Assembly: GCA_026390585.1 (NCBI GenBank) | Contig: JAPLFP010000305.1 | Span: forward strand, 1-38,733 | Direction of reading: 5' to 3' | DNA: 38,733 nt | DNA from: Ignavibacteriales bacterium | GTDB lineage: Bacteria > Bacteroidota > Ignavibacteria > UBA10030 | Shown here: positions 1 to 8,193 of the stretch, piece after piece | How the letters are laid out: the number at the start of each line of letters is the position of its first letter | Numbering within the stretch: position 1 is the stretch's first letter | Notes under the pieces: model-generated | What the model saw: only the letters and a program-made list of their open reading frames with translations | Databases searched by the model: none | Told to the model about the DNA's origin: nothing | Translations under genes and position numbers: made by a program

Positions 1-1635
1 CGAGTTTGTGTAAAAACTCAGGAACCTTTTTGGAACAAGTACGTTCTACGTCGAGAAGACCGAACTGCCAGTATTCAGGATAGCTCATGGAACATGTCAA
101 CGGCACCCCACGCGATCAAATAGCTTTGTTTCCAGAAGCGGTTGAAGACTATATCAGCGCCGACAATCCTGTGCGGTTCCTTGATGTTTTTGTTGATAGC
201 CTCGATACAGTGAGCTTGGGCTTCCAGCATGCGAATCTCAACGAGACTGGCAGGCCAGCGTACAATCCGAAAGACTTGTTGAAGCTGTACCTGTATGGCT
301 ATCTGAATCGCATCCGTTCCAGCCGGATGTTGGAACGGGAGACAAAGCGCAATCTGGAACTGCTGTGGCTTCTCAAGCGCCTGACACCAGATCACAAGAC
401 CATCAGCGACTTCCGCCGCCGCAATGCCGAAGCACTGCGGGCCGTATTCAAACAGTTTGTGCTCTCCTGCTCTAAGCTCGAGTTGTTTGGCGCAGAACTG
501 GTGGCAATCGATAGCACCAAGTTCAAGGCCTCCAATGCACGGGACCGAGTCAAAGACAGAGAGCAGCTCGACAACACCATTGTTCGCATCAGTGAATCGA
601 TCGGTCAGTATCTTGCACAATTGGAAGAGAGCGATCAGCGCGAGAAGACAACCGCCTCACCGTCTGTGACGAAAGAAGCACTCCAAGCGAAAATTGCTCG
701 GCTGCACAACCAGAAAGCACAGCTCCAAGAGGCTCGTCAGGGCTTAGATGAAAATGGTGCCAAGTATACATCGCTCACTGATCCAGACTGTCGGCTCATG
801 AAGAACGAACATCGCATCGCACCAGCGTATGCCATGCAAGCAGCTGTCGATGCAAAGCATTCTCTGATCATCGACTATGAACTAACCCAAGATGCCGCCG
901 ACAATAATCATTTGTCGTCTGTTGCAGCCGCGGCCAAAGAGATGCTCGGAGTTGAAACCCTGACCGTTTGTGCTGATGCGGGCTATTATGATACCGTCGA
1001 CCTCAAGACGTGCGACGATCAGGGCATCACAACCTATGTGTCCATCCCAGCTCCGAAGATCCCCAAGCACACAAACGTTCCCACACCCGATTACTATCAC
1101 GACCGCTTTGTGTATGATGAAGCGACCGACACGTATCGATGTCCGGCGGAGCAAACGCTAGGCTATTATTGCACTACCGACAAGAGTGATGCACGGCGCA
1201 TCCGCATCTACCGCACCGAGGCTTGCATCGCTTGTCACTTTAGGAGTGCCTGTACCACCTCCCCGCGAGGTCGCTATATCAATCGCTGGGAACACGAGGC
1301 TGTGCTGGATCGTTTGAAGCAGCGCTTGGCCAGCCAGCCCGAGATAATCAAACACCGCAAAGCGATCATTGAACACATCTTTGGTACGATCAAGAAAATC
1401 TGGGGCTACAGTGCCTTGCTGCTCCGCGGGCTTGCAAACATTGCAGGTGAAGTAGCCTTGATGAACCTCAGCTACAATATCAGGCGTGTGCTGAACATCG
1501 TGGGCACTAGGAAGTTAATCCTGGCCCTTCAGCACACCTAGACGGCACGGAAATCTTTTCTCTGGATCGATGGTTGGCCAGTTCCTCAGCCACCGTTCTT
1601 GTCAAAGAACATTGCACACTTATTACACGGTCTCG
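1..1635 (+). mobile_element. IS1182-family insertion sequence (ends approximate)
   Basis: The element is defined by the transposase gene at 87-1541. Bases 1-19 (CGAGTTTGTGTAAAAACTC, itself a small palindrome) match the reverse complement of about 1617-1635 at 13 of 19 positions, sharing the CGAG and GTGTAA blocks, so these may be the imperfect terminal inverted repeats. The left end lies at the window edge, so the true boundary and any target duplication cannot be confirmed. A length near 1.6 kb is normal for the family. Confidence 0.5.
87..1541 (+). CDS. IS1182-family DDE transposase
   Basis: A 484-residue transposase that would catalyse cut-and-paste movement of the surrounding element. 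Residues about 15-115 form the N-terminal DUF772-type helical domain (FPEAVEDYISADNPVRFLD, then the ISDFRRRN motif). The DDE catalytic core follows, with likely acidic residues D142 (AIDSTKFKA), D297 (VCADAGYYD) and E429 (IIEHIFGTIKKIWGY). A long charged helical insertion lies between the first two acidic residues (about 155-225). A Cys-rich segment (C352, C380, C383, C389) precedes the last block, as in IS1182 relatives. The reading frame is intact and of full family length, so the enzyme may still be active. No second element gene is present. Confidence 0.93.
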   Translation: MEHVNGTPRDQIALFPEAVEDYISADNPVRFLDVFVDSLDTVSLGFQHANLNETGRPAYNPKDLLKLYLYGYLNRIRSSRMLERETKRNLELLWLLKRLTPDHKTISDFRRRNAEALRAVFKQFVLSCSKLELFGAELVAIDSTKFKASNARDRVKDREQLDNTIVRISESIGQYLAQLEESDQREKTTASPSVTKEALQAKIARLHNQKAQLQEARQGLDENGAKYTSLTDPDCRLMKNEHRIAPAYAMQAAVDAKHSLIIDYELTQDAADNNHLSSVAAAAKEMLGVETLTVCADAGYYDTVDLKTCDDQGITTYVSIPAPKIPKHTNVPTPDYYHDRFVYDEATDTYRCPAEQTLGYYCTTDKSDARRIRIYRTEACIACHFRSACTTSPRGRYINRWEHEAVLDRLKQRLASQPEIIKHRKAIIEHIFGTIKKIWGYSALLLRGLANIAGEVALMNLSYNIRRVLNIVGTRKLILALQHT

Positions 1636-1684
1636 AGTTGCTCATCCCGACGCTATCATAATCGCCTCGGGACAACGGCACTGC

Positions 1685-1733
1685 CCGCCTTCGCTCCGCT
1701 ACGGCGGACAGGCGGTTTTCCTAGACGTTAGGC
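1685..1733 (+). repeat. Compound GC-rich hairpin with T-tract, followed by GTTAGGC
   Basis: Nested arms CCGCCT (1685-1690)/AGGCGG (1710-1715) and TCCGC (1695-1699)/GCGGA (1704-1708) form a two-step hairpin followed by TTTT. It could terminate transcription leaving the IS element. Immediately after it, GTTAGGC (1727-1733) fits the GTTRRRY core consensus of integron attC sites, but no partner RYYYAAC box is seen upstream within the window. The stretch 1542-1751 has no gene. Confidence 0.4.
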
Positions 1734-1751
1734 GCAAGTTGGTGTGAGAGT

Positions 1752-2255
1752 ATGCCTATGAACTTTGCTTTGAAGCAGTTGTTCTCATTGATACTACCTT
1801 TTATTGTTTTGGTAGTCGTGCCCTTTGCCATTGAGAGTAGCTTGGTCGTCGTGGTCGATATTGTGTTTGTCGTTGGAGCTTTATTGGCTGGTGTCGGGCT
1901 GGTTTTTCTTGCTACTACAGCATCAATGTTTATTCGGTTTGGGAGAGGATCGCTCGCACCGTGGAACCCGACAAGAAAGCTCGTTGTCAGCGGGCTTTAC
2001 TCGTATGTTCGAAATCCTATGATCACCGGCGTGCTCACTGCTTTGCTCGGAGAAACGCTGATTTTTCATTCATTCTGGATCTTCATCTGGCTCATTACGT
2101 TCTTTATCATCAATAGTATCTATTTTGTATTATTGGAAGAGCCGGGCCTGGTGAAGAGATTCGGCGAGGAATACCTTGAATACAAACGGAACGTTCCAAG
2201 GTGGATCCCGAGGCTGAAACCTTGGAAGCGCAATAGTAAAGATGCTATCTGGTAA
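1752..2255 (+). CDS. Isoprenylcysteine carboxyl methyltransferase-like membrane protein
   Basis: A 167-residue integral membrane protein of the ICMT/phospholipid-methyltransferase (PEMT-like) superfamily. Two hydrophobic helices (about 8-28 and 35-58) are followed by the family core: a GLYSYVRNP motif near residues 84-92, a further hydrophobic hairpin (about 95-125), and an acidic C-terminal block EEPGLVKRFGEEYLEYKRNVPRW that completes the SAM and acceptor site in this family. Likely SAM-dependent methylation of a lipid or small hydrophobic acceptor; the real substrate cannot be read from sequence. An alternative ATG lies two codons downstream. A second, unrelated-in-detail family member follows 100 bp later. 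Confidence 0.8.
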   Translation: MPMNFALKQLFSLILPFIVLVVVPFAIESSLVVVVDIVFVVGALLAGVGLVFLATTASMFIRFGRGSLAPWNPTRKLVVSGLYSYVRNPMITGVLTALLGETLIFHSFWIFIWLITFFIINSIYFVLLEEPGLVKRFGEEYLEYKRNVPRWIPRLKPWKRNSKDAIW

Positions 2256-2357
2256 ACACCGAGCACCACACACAAATATGCTGCTGACAAACGGCAACCC
2301 GCCCCCGAACGAGAACGTATAGGGGGGATGCCCGCCATACGAGGAGGCATTCAAGCA

Positions 2358-2879
2358 ATGGACAATGGCTATTTCATTTTAATCGTTCTCTTTCTCCTTT
2401 CTTTGGCGATCCGATCAGGCTATGAACTTCTCAAAGAGGCTGGTAAGGTCAATCCAGAAAGCAAGCTCGTTTTTGCATTCATCTTCACAACAATGTGTAC
2501 TCTCTGGGTCTGTTGGTTTGCCCTCTGCCCGTTGGATCCATTTCAGGTCAACTTGCCGGATGCTGTCCGATGGAGTGGACTTGCCCTTTTCGTCGTTGGA
2601 ATGATACTCGCGATAGGAGCGTTACTCCAACTCAAAGGTTTGGAGAACATCGATCATCTCATTACGACTGGATTTTTCACCGGGATCAGACATCCGATGT
2701 ACACTGGTTTCGGTTTGTGGATTCTCGGTTGGAGTATCTATCACGGTGCGATCGCCAGTCTCTCCGTCGGTCTGATAGGTATCGCAAACATACTTTTCTG
2801 GAGACGACTTGAGGATGCCAGACTTGCAGTGCGGTATGGAGATACGTATCAGAAATATCGGCTAAAGACCTGGTTTTGA
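2358..2879 (+). CDS. Second ICMT/PEMT-like methyltransferase, membrane
   Basis: A 173-residue membrane protein, also of the isoprenylcysteine methyltransferase-like superfamily. The start at 2358 is preferred because GAGGAGG lies 10 bp upstream; an in-frame ATG at 2328 has no such site. Hydrophobic segments span about 5-20, 35-55, 62-85 and 115-145. The conserved core is GIRHPMYTGFGLWILGW, followed by the C-terminal RYGDTYQKYR block that matches the EFGEEYxxYx motif of the family. The TGA stop at 2877 is directly followed, in the same frame, by the remnant of a different, soluble methyltransferase (2880-3050). Confidence 0.78.
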   Translation: MDNGYFILIVLFLLSLAIRSGYELLKEAGKVNPESKLVFAFIFTTMCTLWVCWFALCPLDPFQVNLPDAVRWSGLALFVVGMILAIGALLQLKGLENIDHLITTGFFTGIRHPMYTGFGLWILGWSIYHGAIASLSVGLIGIANILFWRRLEDARLAVRYGDTYQKYRLKTWF

Positions 2880-3050
2880 GAAACCAGGAAGAGAAGGCGG
2901 GTGGGCGAGACTAAGACTCTCTTTCCGTCGGAGATTCAAATGCTCCTTCACTACAATGGCTTTCAAGTGTCGAAGATCTATAGTGACTATACCCAGAGCG
3001 ATTTCAACTCAGAGCACTCGAGGTATGCAGTCATCGCCAAGAAGCGTTAG
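2880..3050 (+). pseudogene. C-terminal remnant of a class I SAM methyltransferase
   Basis: Reading from 2880 in the frame of the preceding gene gives 56 codons to TAG at 3048-3050. From about 2922 the product is FPSEIQMLLHYNGFQVSKIY, then SDYTQSDFNSEHSRYAVIAKKR. This is the typical end of class I Rossmann methyltransferases (FP-x-E-x-x-LL-x-x-GF, then a final strand ending in K/R). The SAM-binding domain that should precede it is absent, so the piece is a deletion remnant. The rest of the gap (3051-3209) shows no recognisable coding or RNA feature. Confidence 0.6.
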
Positions 3051-3209
3051 CAAACTCCGGGACAGCTGCGCAATCCCGACAGAGCTACACACGCTCGACA
3101 TTGCTGACCAGCGTCTCACAATAGGCAAAATCGCCTCCAAGCCATCAACGAAGACTTCATAAACCGCAGAACGCTGATCGCCGTCTCCGGCGGCGGAAAG
3201 AGACTGAGT

Positions 3210-3569
3210 ATGGATACAATGATCGCCTACTGCGGCTTGGCTTGCGACACGTGCCCCATTCATTTGACGACTTTGGAGCAAGATCTTTCAAAACGTCAGA
3301 CGATGAGGATCACTATAGCTCAAATGTGCCGCGAGCAGTACGGCATGAATCTGCAACCACGAGATATCACCGACTGCGATGGATGCCGTTCGGGAACAGA
3401 TCGGCTGTTCTCTGGCTGTGTGAACTGCAAGATAAGAGAGTGTGCAATCGATAAAGAACTCGCGAGCTGTGCTTTTTGTGCTGACTACGCCTGCCAGGAG
3501 CTCCTGAAGCATTTCGAGACCGACCCATCTGCTCGAGCTCGGCTTGACATACTCCGGAGTGTCAGTTAA
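3210..3569 (+). CDS. DUF3795 Cys-rich protein
   Basis: A 119-residue cytoplasmic protein of the DUF3795 family, function unknown. The N-terminus carries the family signature AYCGLACDTCPIH (C8, C12, C15). Two further Cys groups follow (DCDGCRSG, then GCVNCKIREC and CAFCADYAC), so more than ten Cys could bind zinc or an iron-sulfur cluster. The length is normal for the family. An alternative ATG lies three codons in. It stands alone between intergenic gaps, so context gives no hint of a pathway. Confidence 0.8.
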   Translation: MDTMIAYCGLACDTCPIHLTTLEQDLSKRQTMRITIAQMCREQYGMNLQPRDITDCDGCRSGTDRLFSGCVNCKIRECAIDKELASCAFCADYACQELLKHFETDPSARARLDILRSVS

Positions 3570-3710
3570 TTTTCAAAGCAAGTGTCGAGCATCGCCGTCA
3601 GAAACGGGCACATGACAAACCGCCATCTGTGAGGTGTACAGGGGGGAAGGGCAGCTTTGCTGGCTCACTCACCCGCCATTGCTTTCGTTCCGTTGAAAGG
3701 AATCGGCCTT

Positions 3711-4307
3711 ATGTCATTTTCCGGCAATCATATTTTCCGTACAGTTTATCGCGCTCTTTTTGTCATCGTCATCGGCATGGCGACTGGCTTTCTTTTCTAT
3801 GGTTCTTTGATCTTTGTCCCAACAAAACCGCCTTTTCAGTTCACCCTTAGCAGTATCTCTGCAGGTCTCTTCTATGGTATCTCGAAGAGCTCGTCCTACC
3901 GAAATGCTCTTGCCGTAGCTCTCATCTGGAATGTTGTTAGCACACTCATTGCTGTCCACAATTGGTGGATGTTCATCGTTTTCTTAATCTACATCGCCGG
4001 CATTTCAGCCGCGGTCTATGTCTACATGATCGTCGTCAAGCGGCCTTTGTTCAATGGGATACTACAGCGCGTTGTTACGGCCTCACTCTTGACTGGAACG
4101 TTCAATGCTCTCGTCATATTGCTTCTGTCAGTACTCCAATTTACATTCAGCCACTTCCGCCTGAGTGCGGTCCCGAACGCCGCGGTGGACAATTTCCAAC
4201 TTGGCACTCTCATTGGACTTGGAGTTGGAGTGGGCATTGAGATCGCTGAGTATACTTTGAGACTGAAGTCCTTCCGGCGGTTCATCGAAGCGGCAAAAGC
4301 TCAGTAA
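3711..4307 (+). CDS. Hypothetical integral membrane protein
   Basis: A 198-residue protein that I do not recognise. The start at 3711 has GAAAGG about 10 bp upstream; an upstream in-frame ATG at 3657 lacks a ribosome site. Hydrophobic stretches suggest about five membrane helices (residues about 13-33, 38-55, 62-80, 85-105 and 120-145, with a further one near 160-180). The C-terminus ends in a basic helix (RLKSFRRFIEAAKAQ), probably cytoplasmic. No catalytic motif is visible. The next gene starts 21 bp downstream, so the two may be cotranscribed. Confidence 0.6.
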   Translation: MSFSGNHIFRTVYRALFVIVIGMATGFLFYGSLIFVPTKPPFQFTLSSISAGLFYGISKSSSYRNALAVALIWNVVSTLIAVHNWWMFIVFLIYIAGISAAVYVYMIVVKRPLFNGILQRVVTASLLTGTFNALVILLLSVLQFTFSHFRLSAVPNAAVDNFQLGTLIGLGVGVGIEIAEYTLRLKSFRRFIEAAKAQ

Positions 4308-4328
4308 CATTCTATAGGGAACGCGATA

Positions 4329-4740
4329 ATGTCCGCAACCGACAACAAGCTGCTCGTTCGTAAGTATATTGAGGAAGTGATCAACACCGGCAACGTCAGC
4401 GGAATCGAACAGTACATATCAACTAATTACATTAAAGTCTTCGAAGGAAAACGATACCCCAAGGGGCGTCGACGGAGCCAAAGAGCACATTCTCGAAGTT
4501 CGTCAGACCTATCCGGATTTAACCCTCACTGTTGAGCGTCAGATTGCTGAAGGTGAATACGTTGCCACATCCATCACGGCACAAGGCACTCATCGCGGCA
4601 CATGGCTTGGCATCAAACCGACAGAACAGATCGTTAGGTATACGGGAGTAAATATCGACAGAGTTGTTGATGGCCGGATCGTTGAGCATGGTGGTGCTGC
4701 GAATCTTCTTGGTCCGTTGCTTGAGATCGGCGCTGTTTGA
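4329..4740 (+). pseudogene. SnoaL-like (ester cyclase) protein, frameshifted
   Basis: The first frame encodes MSATDNKLLVRKYIEEVINT and about 26 more residues, the N-terminal helix and cone of the SnoaL/NTF2 fold. The continuation GAKEHILEVRQTYPDLTLTV and onward to GRIVEHGG...GPLLEIGAV is one frame away. Deleting one G from the GGGG run at 4463-4466 restores a single 136-residue reading frame of normal family length (KRYPKG-VDGAKEHI). Either a true +1 frameshift or a homopolymer error. SnoaL-like proteins of this subtype are small-molecule cyclases or hydrolases of unknown substrate. Confidence 0.8.
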
Positions 4741-4837
4741 GTGGTCAGTGGCGAGGACTCAAAGTGAAAGAGACAGAGCCGCTCCTTTTGATCACATCTG
4801 AGCTTGCTTGCCCTCCCTCTAACTGCGGAGCACAATC

Positions 4838-5209
4838 ATGAACGTTGGCGACGTCATCACATACAAACGCACCTTCACGGAAGAGGATATCCGGCTGTTT
4901 GGTAAACTTTCCGGAGATGAAGGTATTCATCACGTCCAGACCGATGAGCAAGGCCGGCTTATGGCGCAGGGGCTCTTCACCGGTACATTGCCTACAAAAA
5001 TCGGCCGCGATCTCAATTTTGTCGCACAGGAAATGACGTTCAACTTTCTCCGACCCGTGTACGCCAATAATACCATCGAATGCCGGGTAACCATAACAAA
5101 TCTCCACGAGGACCGAGGGCTCATGAAAGCATCTTCCGACTGGATATGCCTGAATCAGCGCGGCAAAGAAGTAATGAAAGGACGCGCTGTGGGCTTCATC
5201 CGTCGCTAA
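4838..5209 (+). CDS. MaoC-like hotdog dehydratase
   Basis: A 123-residue single-hotdog protein of the MaoC/(R)-specific enoyl-CoA hydratase family. The family's overhanging-segment motif is present as FTEEDIRLFGKLSGDEGIHH. The spacing of D27 and H32 matches the catalytic Asp/His pair of PhaJ-type hydratases, though the usual N-P between them is changed to G-I. GLFTGTLPTKIG forms the hotdog helix region. Likely hydration or dehydration of an acyl-CoA or related thioester; the natural substrate is unknown. GGAG lies about 7 bp before the ATG. No beta-oxidation or PHA gene is nearby. Confidence 0.75.
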   Translation: MNVGDVITYKRTFTEEDIRLFGKLSGDEGIHHVQTDEQGRLMAQGLFTGTLPTKIGRDLNFVAQEMTFNFLRPVYANNTIECRVTITNLHEDRGLMKASSDWICLNQRGKEVMKGRAVGFIRR

Positions 5210-5267
5210 GATCGCGGTCTCTTCGCGGCAAATCGCCACCACAACAACACATCGCGCGATTGCAACC

Positions 5268-5831
5268 ATGCACACGTACATCTCTATGCTTCGAGGCATC
5301 AATGTCAGCGGACAGAAAATGATCAAGATGACCGAGCTGAAAGCCTTGTACGAATCGTTGCGCTTGAAGAACATGGCGACATACATCCAGAGCGGCAACG
5401 TCGTCTTTCAGTCCAAAGACAACGACCCGGTTTTGATTGGCACATCGATTGAGAAGGCCATCGAGAAGTCTTTCGGGTTCCCGGTTACCGTTGTCCTCAG
5501 ACAACCCGCTGATTTTCGCAAGGTCATCAGTAAATGTCCATTTCTCGGCACGACAAGAACGGACGAAAGTAAACTTTATGTCACCTTTTTGAAATCCCGA
5601 CCTGCACTGGCCCTCGTCAAAGCGATGGCATTGGTAGCGGACAAAAGTACTGACACATACCAGATATCCGGCATTGAAATCTATCTGCATTGCCTGAACG
5701 GCTACGGAAAGACCACGTTCTCAAACGTCTTTTTTGAAAAGCATCTAAAGGTTGCGGCCACAACGCGAAACTGGAAGACTGTACAAACTCTCCTTGCGAT
5801 GTCCAGTGCATCAGGTCGAAATGATATCTAA
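5268..5831 (+). CDS. DUF1697 protein
   Basis: A 187-residue protein of the DUF1697 family. It shows the diagnostic N-terminus (MHTYISMLRGINVSGQKMIK), the ATYIQSGNVVFQS segment near residues 43-55, and the C-terminal KTTFSNVFFEKHLKVAATTR NW pattern. The family is widespread in bacteria and has no established biochemical role. The protein is soluble with no signal peptide. The gene is free-standing, 58 bp after the hotdog gene and 41 bp before the next one, on the same strand. Confidence 0.85.
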   Translation: MHTYISMLRGINVSGQKMIKMTELKALYESLRLKNMATYIQSGNVVFQSKDNDPVLIGTSIEKAIEKSFGFPVTVVLRQPADFRKVISKCPFLGTTRTDESKLYVTFLKSRPALALVKAMALVADKSTDTYQISGIEIYLHCLNGYGKTTFSNVFFEKHLKVAATTRNWKTVQTLLAMSSASGRNDI

Positions 5832-5872
5832 CGTCGTGATACACCCATTGACCACCGAAAACGAGGTACGAT

Positions 5873-6355
5873 ATGAACGAGACTAAGGATTGCTGCCCAA
5901 AATTCGATCCGCAGCCATGGCAACAGGTGACGCATCAGTGGACCGACAAGTTGTTCATCACCGAGACGATTCCGCAGTTTCTCCATATGCCCTTGCCTTT
6001 GATGTACGCGAAAGCGGTCAGCCGCATGTGGAAGAAGGCACAGGACATGGGGATTGCCCCCGACATCAAAGACTTTCTCCTTCTGGCTTATGACCCTTCG
6101 CCGTGGAAATCTGAACTCTACATCGCAGTGAAGAAAGACGCCCCAGGAGCGAATGCTGTGAGATTATCCGGAACCTACGTGAGCATGGTGTTTGATGGAC
6201 CGTACTCAGGAGTACCGAAATACATCAAGGAAATGGAACGCTATCTCGACACGATGAAGCAGAAATCGAAGAAGTACTACTTCTACTATACCACCTGTCC
6301 AAAGTGCGCAAAGAAGTATGGGCATAACTACATTGTTGCACTCTGTGAAGTCTGA
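5873..6355 (+). CDS. Conserved CCPKFDPxPW protein, often annotated hydrolase
   Basis: A 160-residue soluble protein. It matches a small family I recall from Clostridia and Bacteroidota. The family has a CCPKFDPxPW N-terminus (C7, C8), a central block with KWxxDLYxAV-like spacing (here PWKSELYIAVKKD), LSGTYVSMVFDGPYSG, and the C-terminal YYTTCPKCAKKYGHNY. Databases often label it hydrolase, but I know of no demonstrated reaction, so function is left open. The four conserved Cys could bind metal. Confidence 0.6.
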   Translation: MNETKDCCPKFDPQPWQQVTHQWTDKLFITETIPQFLHMPLPLMYAKAVSRMWKKAQDMGIAPDIKDFLLLAYDPSPWKSELYIAVKKDAPGANAVRLSGTYVSMVFDGPYSGVPKYIKEMERYLDTMKQKSKKYYFYYTTCPKCAKKYGHNYIVALCEV

Positions 6356-6538
6356 CCCTCAACAACGACTCCAGCGCCAAATCTACCGGCAAAAGGACAA
6401 TCTCCTCCTCCCCCCAAGAGTACCTGGGGCTCCAGCATACTGCATTTGCCTTCCGTCTTCCGCTGGTTTTGATCGTCGGATTTTGCTGAAAACAGCCATC
6501 CTGCGCCATTTTTTGTGATTCGCCAGTACTTGGGAACT

Positions 6539-6590
6539 TATCTTGAATTCAAATAGTTTAAGTTTGAAATACTCCATCATAAACTATTTG
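6539..6590 (+). promoter_or_regulatory. Palindromic operator region of the marR operon
   Basis: Two palindromes lie just upstream of the MarR start. TTGAATTCAA (6543-6552) is preceded by TATC, so TATCTTGAA resembles the half-site I recall for Bacillus MhqR (TATCTCGAA). CAAATAGTTTA (6550-6560) and TAAACTATTTG (6580-6590) form a perfect 11-bp inverted repeat around 19 bp that ends 17 bp before the ATG. This placement fits autorepression by the first gene product. The rest of the gap 6356-6538 shows nothing else clear. Confidence 0.6.
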
Positions 6591-6607
6591 GCATAGAGAC
6601 ACAGATC

Positions 6608-7066
6608 ATGAGGACGACGGAACAGTACGGAAGGAAAGCTGAGCTTGCTCTCACAATGTGGGTAAAGCTCGCAAGGGCCAGCACGACATTCGGCCGACTG
6701 ACGGGAAAGGACATTGAGCAGCATGGTTTGACACAACCACAGTTTGGCGTGCTCGAGATGCTTGGGCACTTGGGACCACTGACGATCGGCGACATCGGAA
6801 AGCGAATGCTTGTCACCGGCGGTTGTGTCACCGTCATACTCGACAACCTTGAGAAAGAAGGACAGGTTGAGCGCATACGCAGCAGCGAAGACCGACGCGT
6901 CATCAAAGTCCAGTTGACACCCAAGGGCGAATCCACATTCAAAACCACTTTTCGAAAACACGCTGAACGGGTTGCAGAATTGTCTTCCGTACTGTCGGAA
7001 GAGGAACAAATCCAGCTTTCAACATTGCTCAAGAAACTAGGACTCTCACTAAGGGACAAACAATGA
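6608..7066 (+). CDS. MarR-family repressor, MhqR-like
   Basis: A 152-residue winged-helix regulator. The N-terminal helix leads to LTQPQFGVLEMLGHLGPLTI, helix-turn-helix residues GDIGKRMLVTGGCVTVILDNLE, and the wing EGQVERIRSSEDRRVIKVQLTPKG. The LGPLTIGDIG-x-x-MLVTGG wording is close to MhqR-type MarR proteins, which sense quinones and electrophiles and repress nitroreductase, DoxX and dioxygenase genes. That is the gene order here. C-terminal helices supply the dimer interface. Its stop overlaps the nitroreductase start (ATGA at 7063-7066), indicating translational coupling. The palindromes upstream are probable binding sites. The inducer is inferred, not shown. Confidence 0.85.
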   Translation: MRTTEQYGRKAELALTMWVKLARASTTFGRLTGKDIEQHGLTQPQFGVLEMLGHLGPLTIGDIGKRMLVTGGCVTVILDNLEKEGQVERIRSSEDRRVIKVQLTPKGESTFKTTFRKHAERVAELSSVLSEEEQIQLSTLLKKLGLSLRDKQ

Positions 7067-7740
7067 CATTTCAAACCGAAGACAATAAAACAGATGTAGT
7101 TGTTCCTGCGCGCCTCAACACACAGGCACCTATTCATGAATTGCTCGCCAATCGCAGGAGCCCGCGTGCCTTTTCGGAACAACCCATTGATTCAGAGAAA
7201 CTCGCCAGCTTGTTTGAAGCAGCGCGTTGGTCTCCGTCGTCCGCCAACGAGCAACCGTGGCGGTTCATCGTTGCCACAAAGGATGACTCACGAGTCTTTT
7301 CCGCTCTGGTTGAATCGTTGATGGAAGGCAACCGCCGCTGGGCAGCGCGAGCTCCCATGCTTGTCCTTGCACTGGCGCAGTCTACGTACACCAAAACAGG
7401 AACGCCATATCAGCATTCGTGGTACGATCTTGGACAGTCGGTCGCCCTGCTCTCAGTCCAAGCAAGTGCTCTTGGGCTTGCTGTTCATCAGATGGGCGGC
7501 TTTGACGCGGACAAGGCTCGGCAGCTTTTATCCATTCCTGAGGGATTTGAACCCGTCATTGTTTTTGCTGTCGGATATCCCGACCAGCCGGCGACGTTGC
7601 CGGACGATTTGCGGAAGCGGGAACAGGCTCCACGCTCGAGAAAGCTGTTGCAGGATTTGGTCTACACTGAAGAATGGGGAAAACCCTCATACCATATTCG
7701 AACCCAGAATTCTTTACTCACTCAACCATCAACAAACTAG
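7063..7740 (+). CDS. Nitroreductase-family FMN oxidoreductase
   Basis: A 225-residue nitroreductase-fold flavoprotein, a relative of MhqN/NfsA-type enzymes that reduce quinones or nitro-compounds with NAD(P)H. FMN-binding signatures are visible: RRSPRAFSEQPID near the N-terminus (about residues 31-43), ARWSPSSANEQPWRFIVAT (54-72), and the Gly-rich LGLAVHQMGGFD with the later VIVFAVGYPD. Length and motif order are normal. Its start overlaps the repressor gene by 4 bp, and DoxX begins 14 bp after it. It probably detoxifies the compounds sensed by the repressor. Confidence 0.88.
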   Translation: MTFQTEDNKTDVVVPARLNTQAPIHELLANRRSPRAFSEQPIDSEKLASLFEAARWSPSSANEQPWRFIVATKDDSRVFSALVESLMEGNRRWAARAPMLVLALAQSTYTKTGTPYQHSWYDLGQSVALLSVQASALGLAVHQMGGFDADKARQLLSIPEGFEPVIVFAVGYPDQPATLPDDLRKREQAPRSRKLLQDLVYTEEWGKPSYHIRTQNSLLTQPSTN

Positions 7741-7754
7741 AAGGGAGATCCCTC

Positions 7755-8144
7755 ATGGAATCTACCATTTTCATCATCGGCCGTATTTTGCTCGGAGGTT
7801 TCTTCATCAACAGCGGTATCAATCACTTCAAGGGCATCGCAATGATGTCTGGGTATGCACAGATGAAAGGCGTTCCTATGCCAAAAGCCTCTGTTGCATT
7901 CAGTGGTGTGTTGTTGCTCGTGGGGGGACTCAGCATTCTCCTCGGCGTTTATCCTACCGTTGGAGTAGTGTCGCTTGCTTTATTCCTCATTCCGACAACG
8001 TATATGATGCACGCCTTCTGGAAGGTACAAGATCCGATGGCCAAGATGGGAGAGACGGTGAACTTCACCAAGAACGTGGCTTTGCTCGGTGCTGCTTTGA
8101 CCCTGCTCGCTATTCCGCAGCCCTGGACAGTGAGCTTGTTTTAA
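7755..8144 (+). CDS. DoxX-family membrane protein
   Basis: A 129-residue protein with four predicted membrane helices (about 4-22, 45-66, 70-90 and 105-125). It shows the DoxX signature GRILLGGFFINSGINHFKG near the N-terminus. The start at 7755 is chosen because AAGGGAGAT precedes it and the protein then begins at the first helix. DoxX proteins, including MhqP of Bacillus, occur in thiol- and quinone-stress operons and are thought to act with membrane redox components; their exact chemistry is unsettled. Third gene of the marR operon. Confidence 0.85.
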   Translation: MESTIFIIGRILLGGFFINSGINHFKGIAMMSGYAQMKGVPMPKASVAFSGVLLLVGGLSILLGVYPTVGVVSLALFLIPTTYMMHAFWKVQDPMAKMGETVNFTKNVALLGAALTLLAIPQPWTVSLF

Positions 8145-8193
8145 TTGCCAAAACAGATTTTGCAGCTGAATAACCTCAAGAGAGAGAAATCTT

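Noticed and set aside
1727-6355. Integron cassette array
   Set aside because: The gene layout is suggestive, but no repeated attC-like sites were found between the genes, only the one GTTAGGC core.
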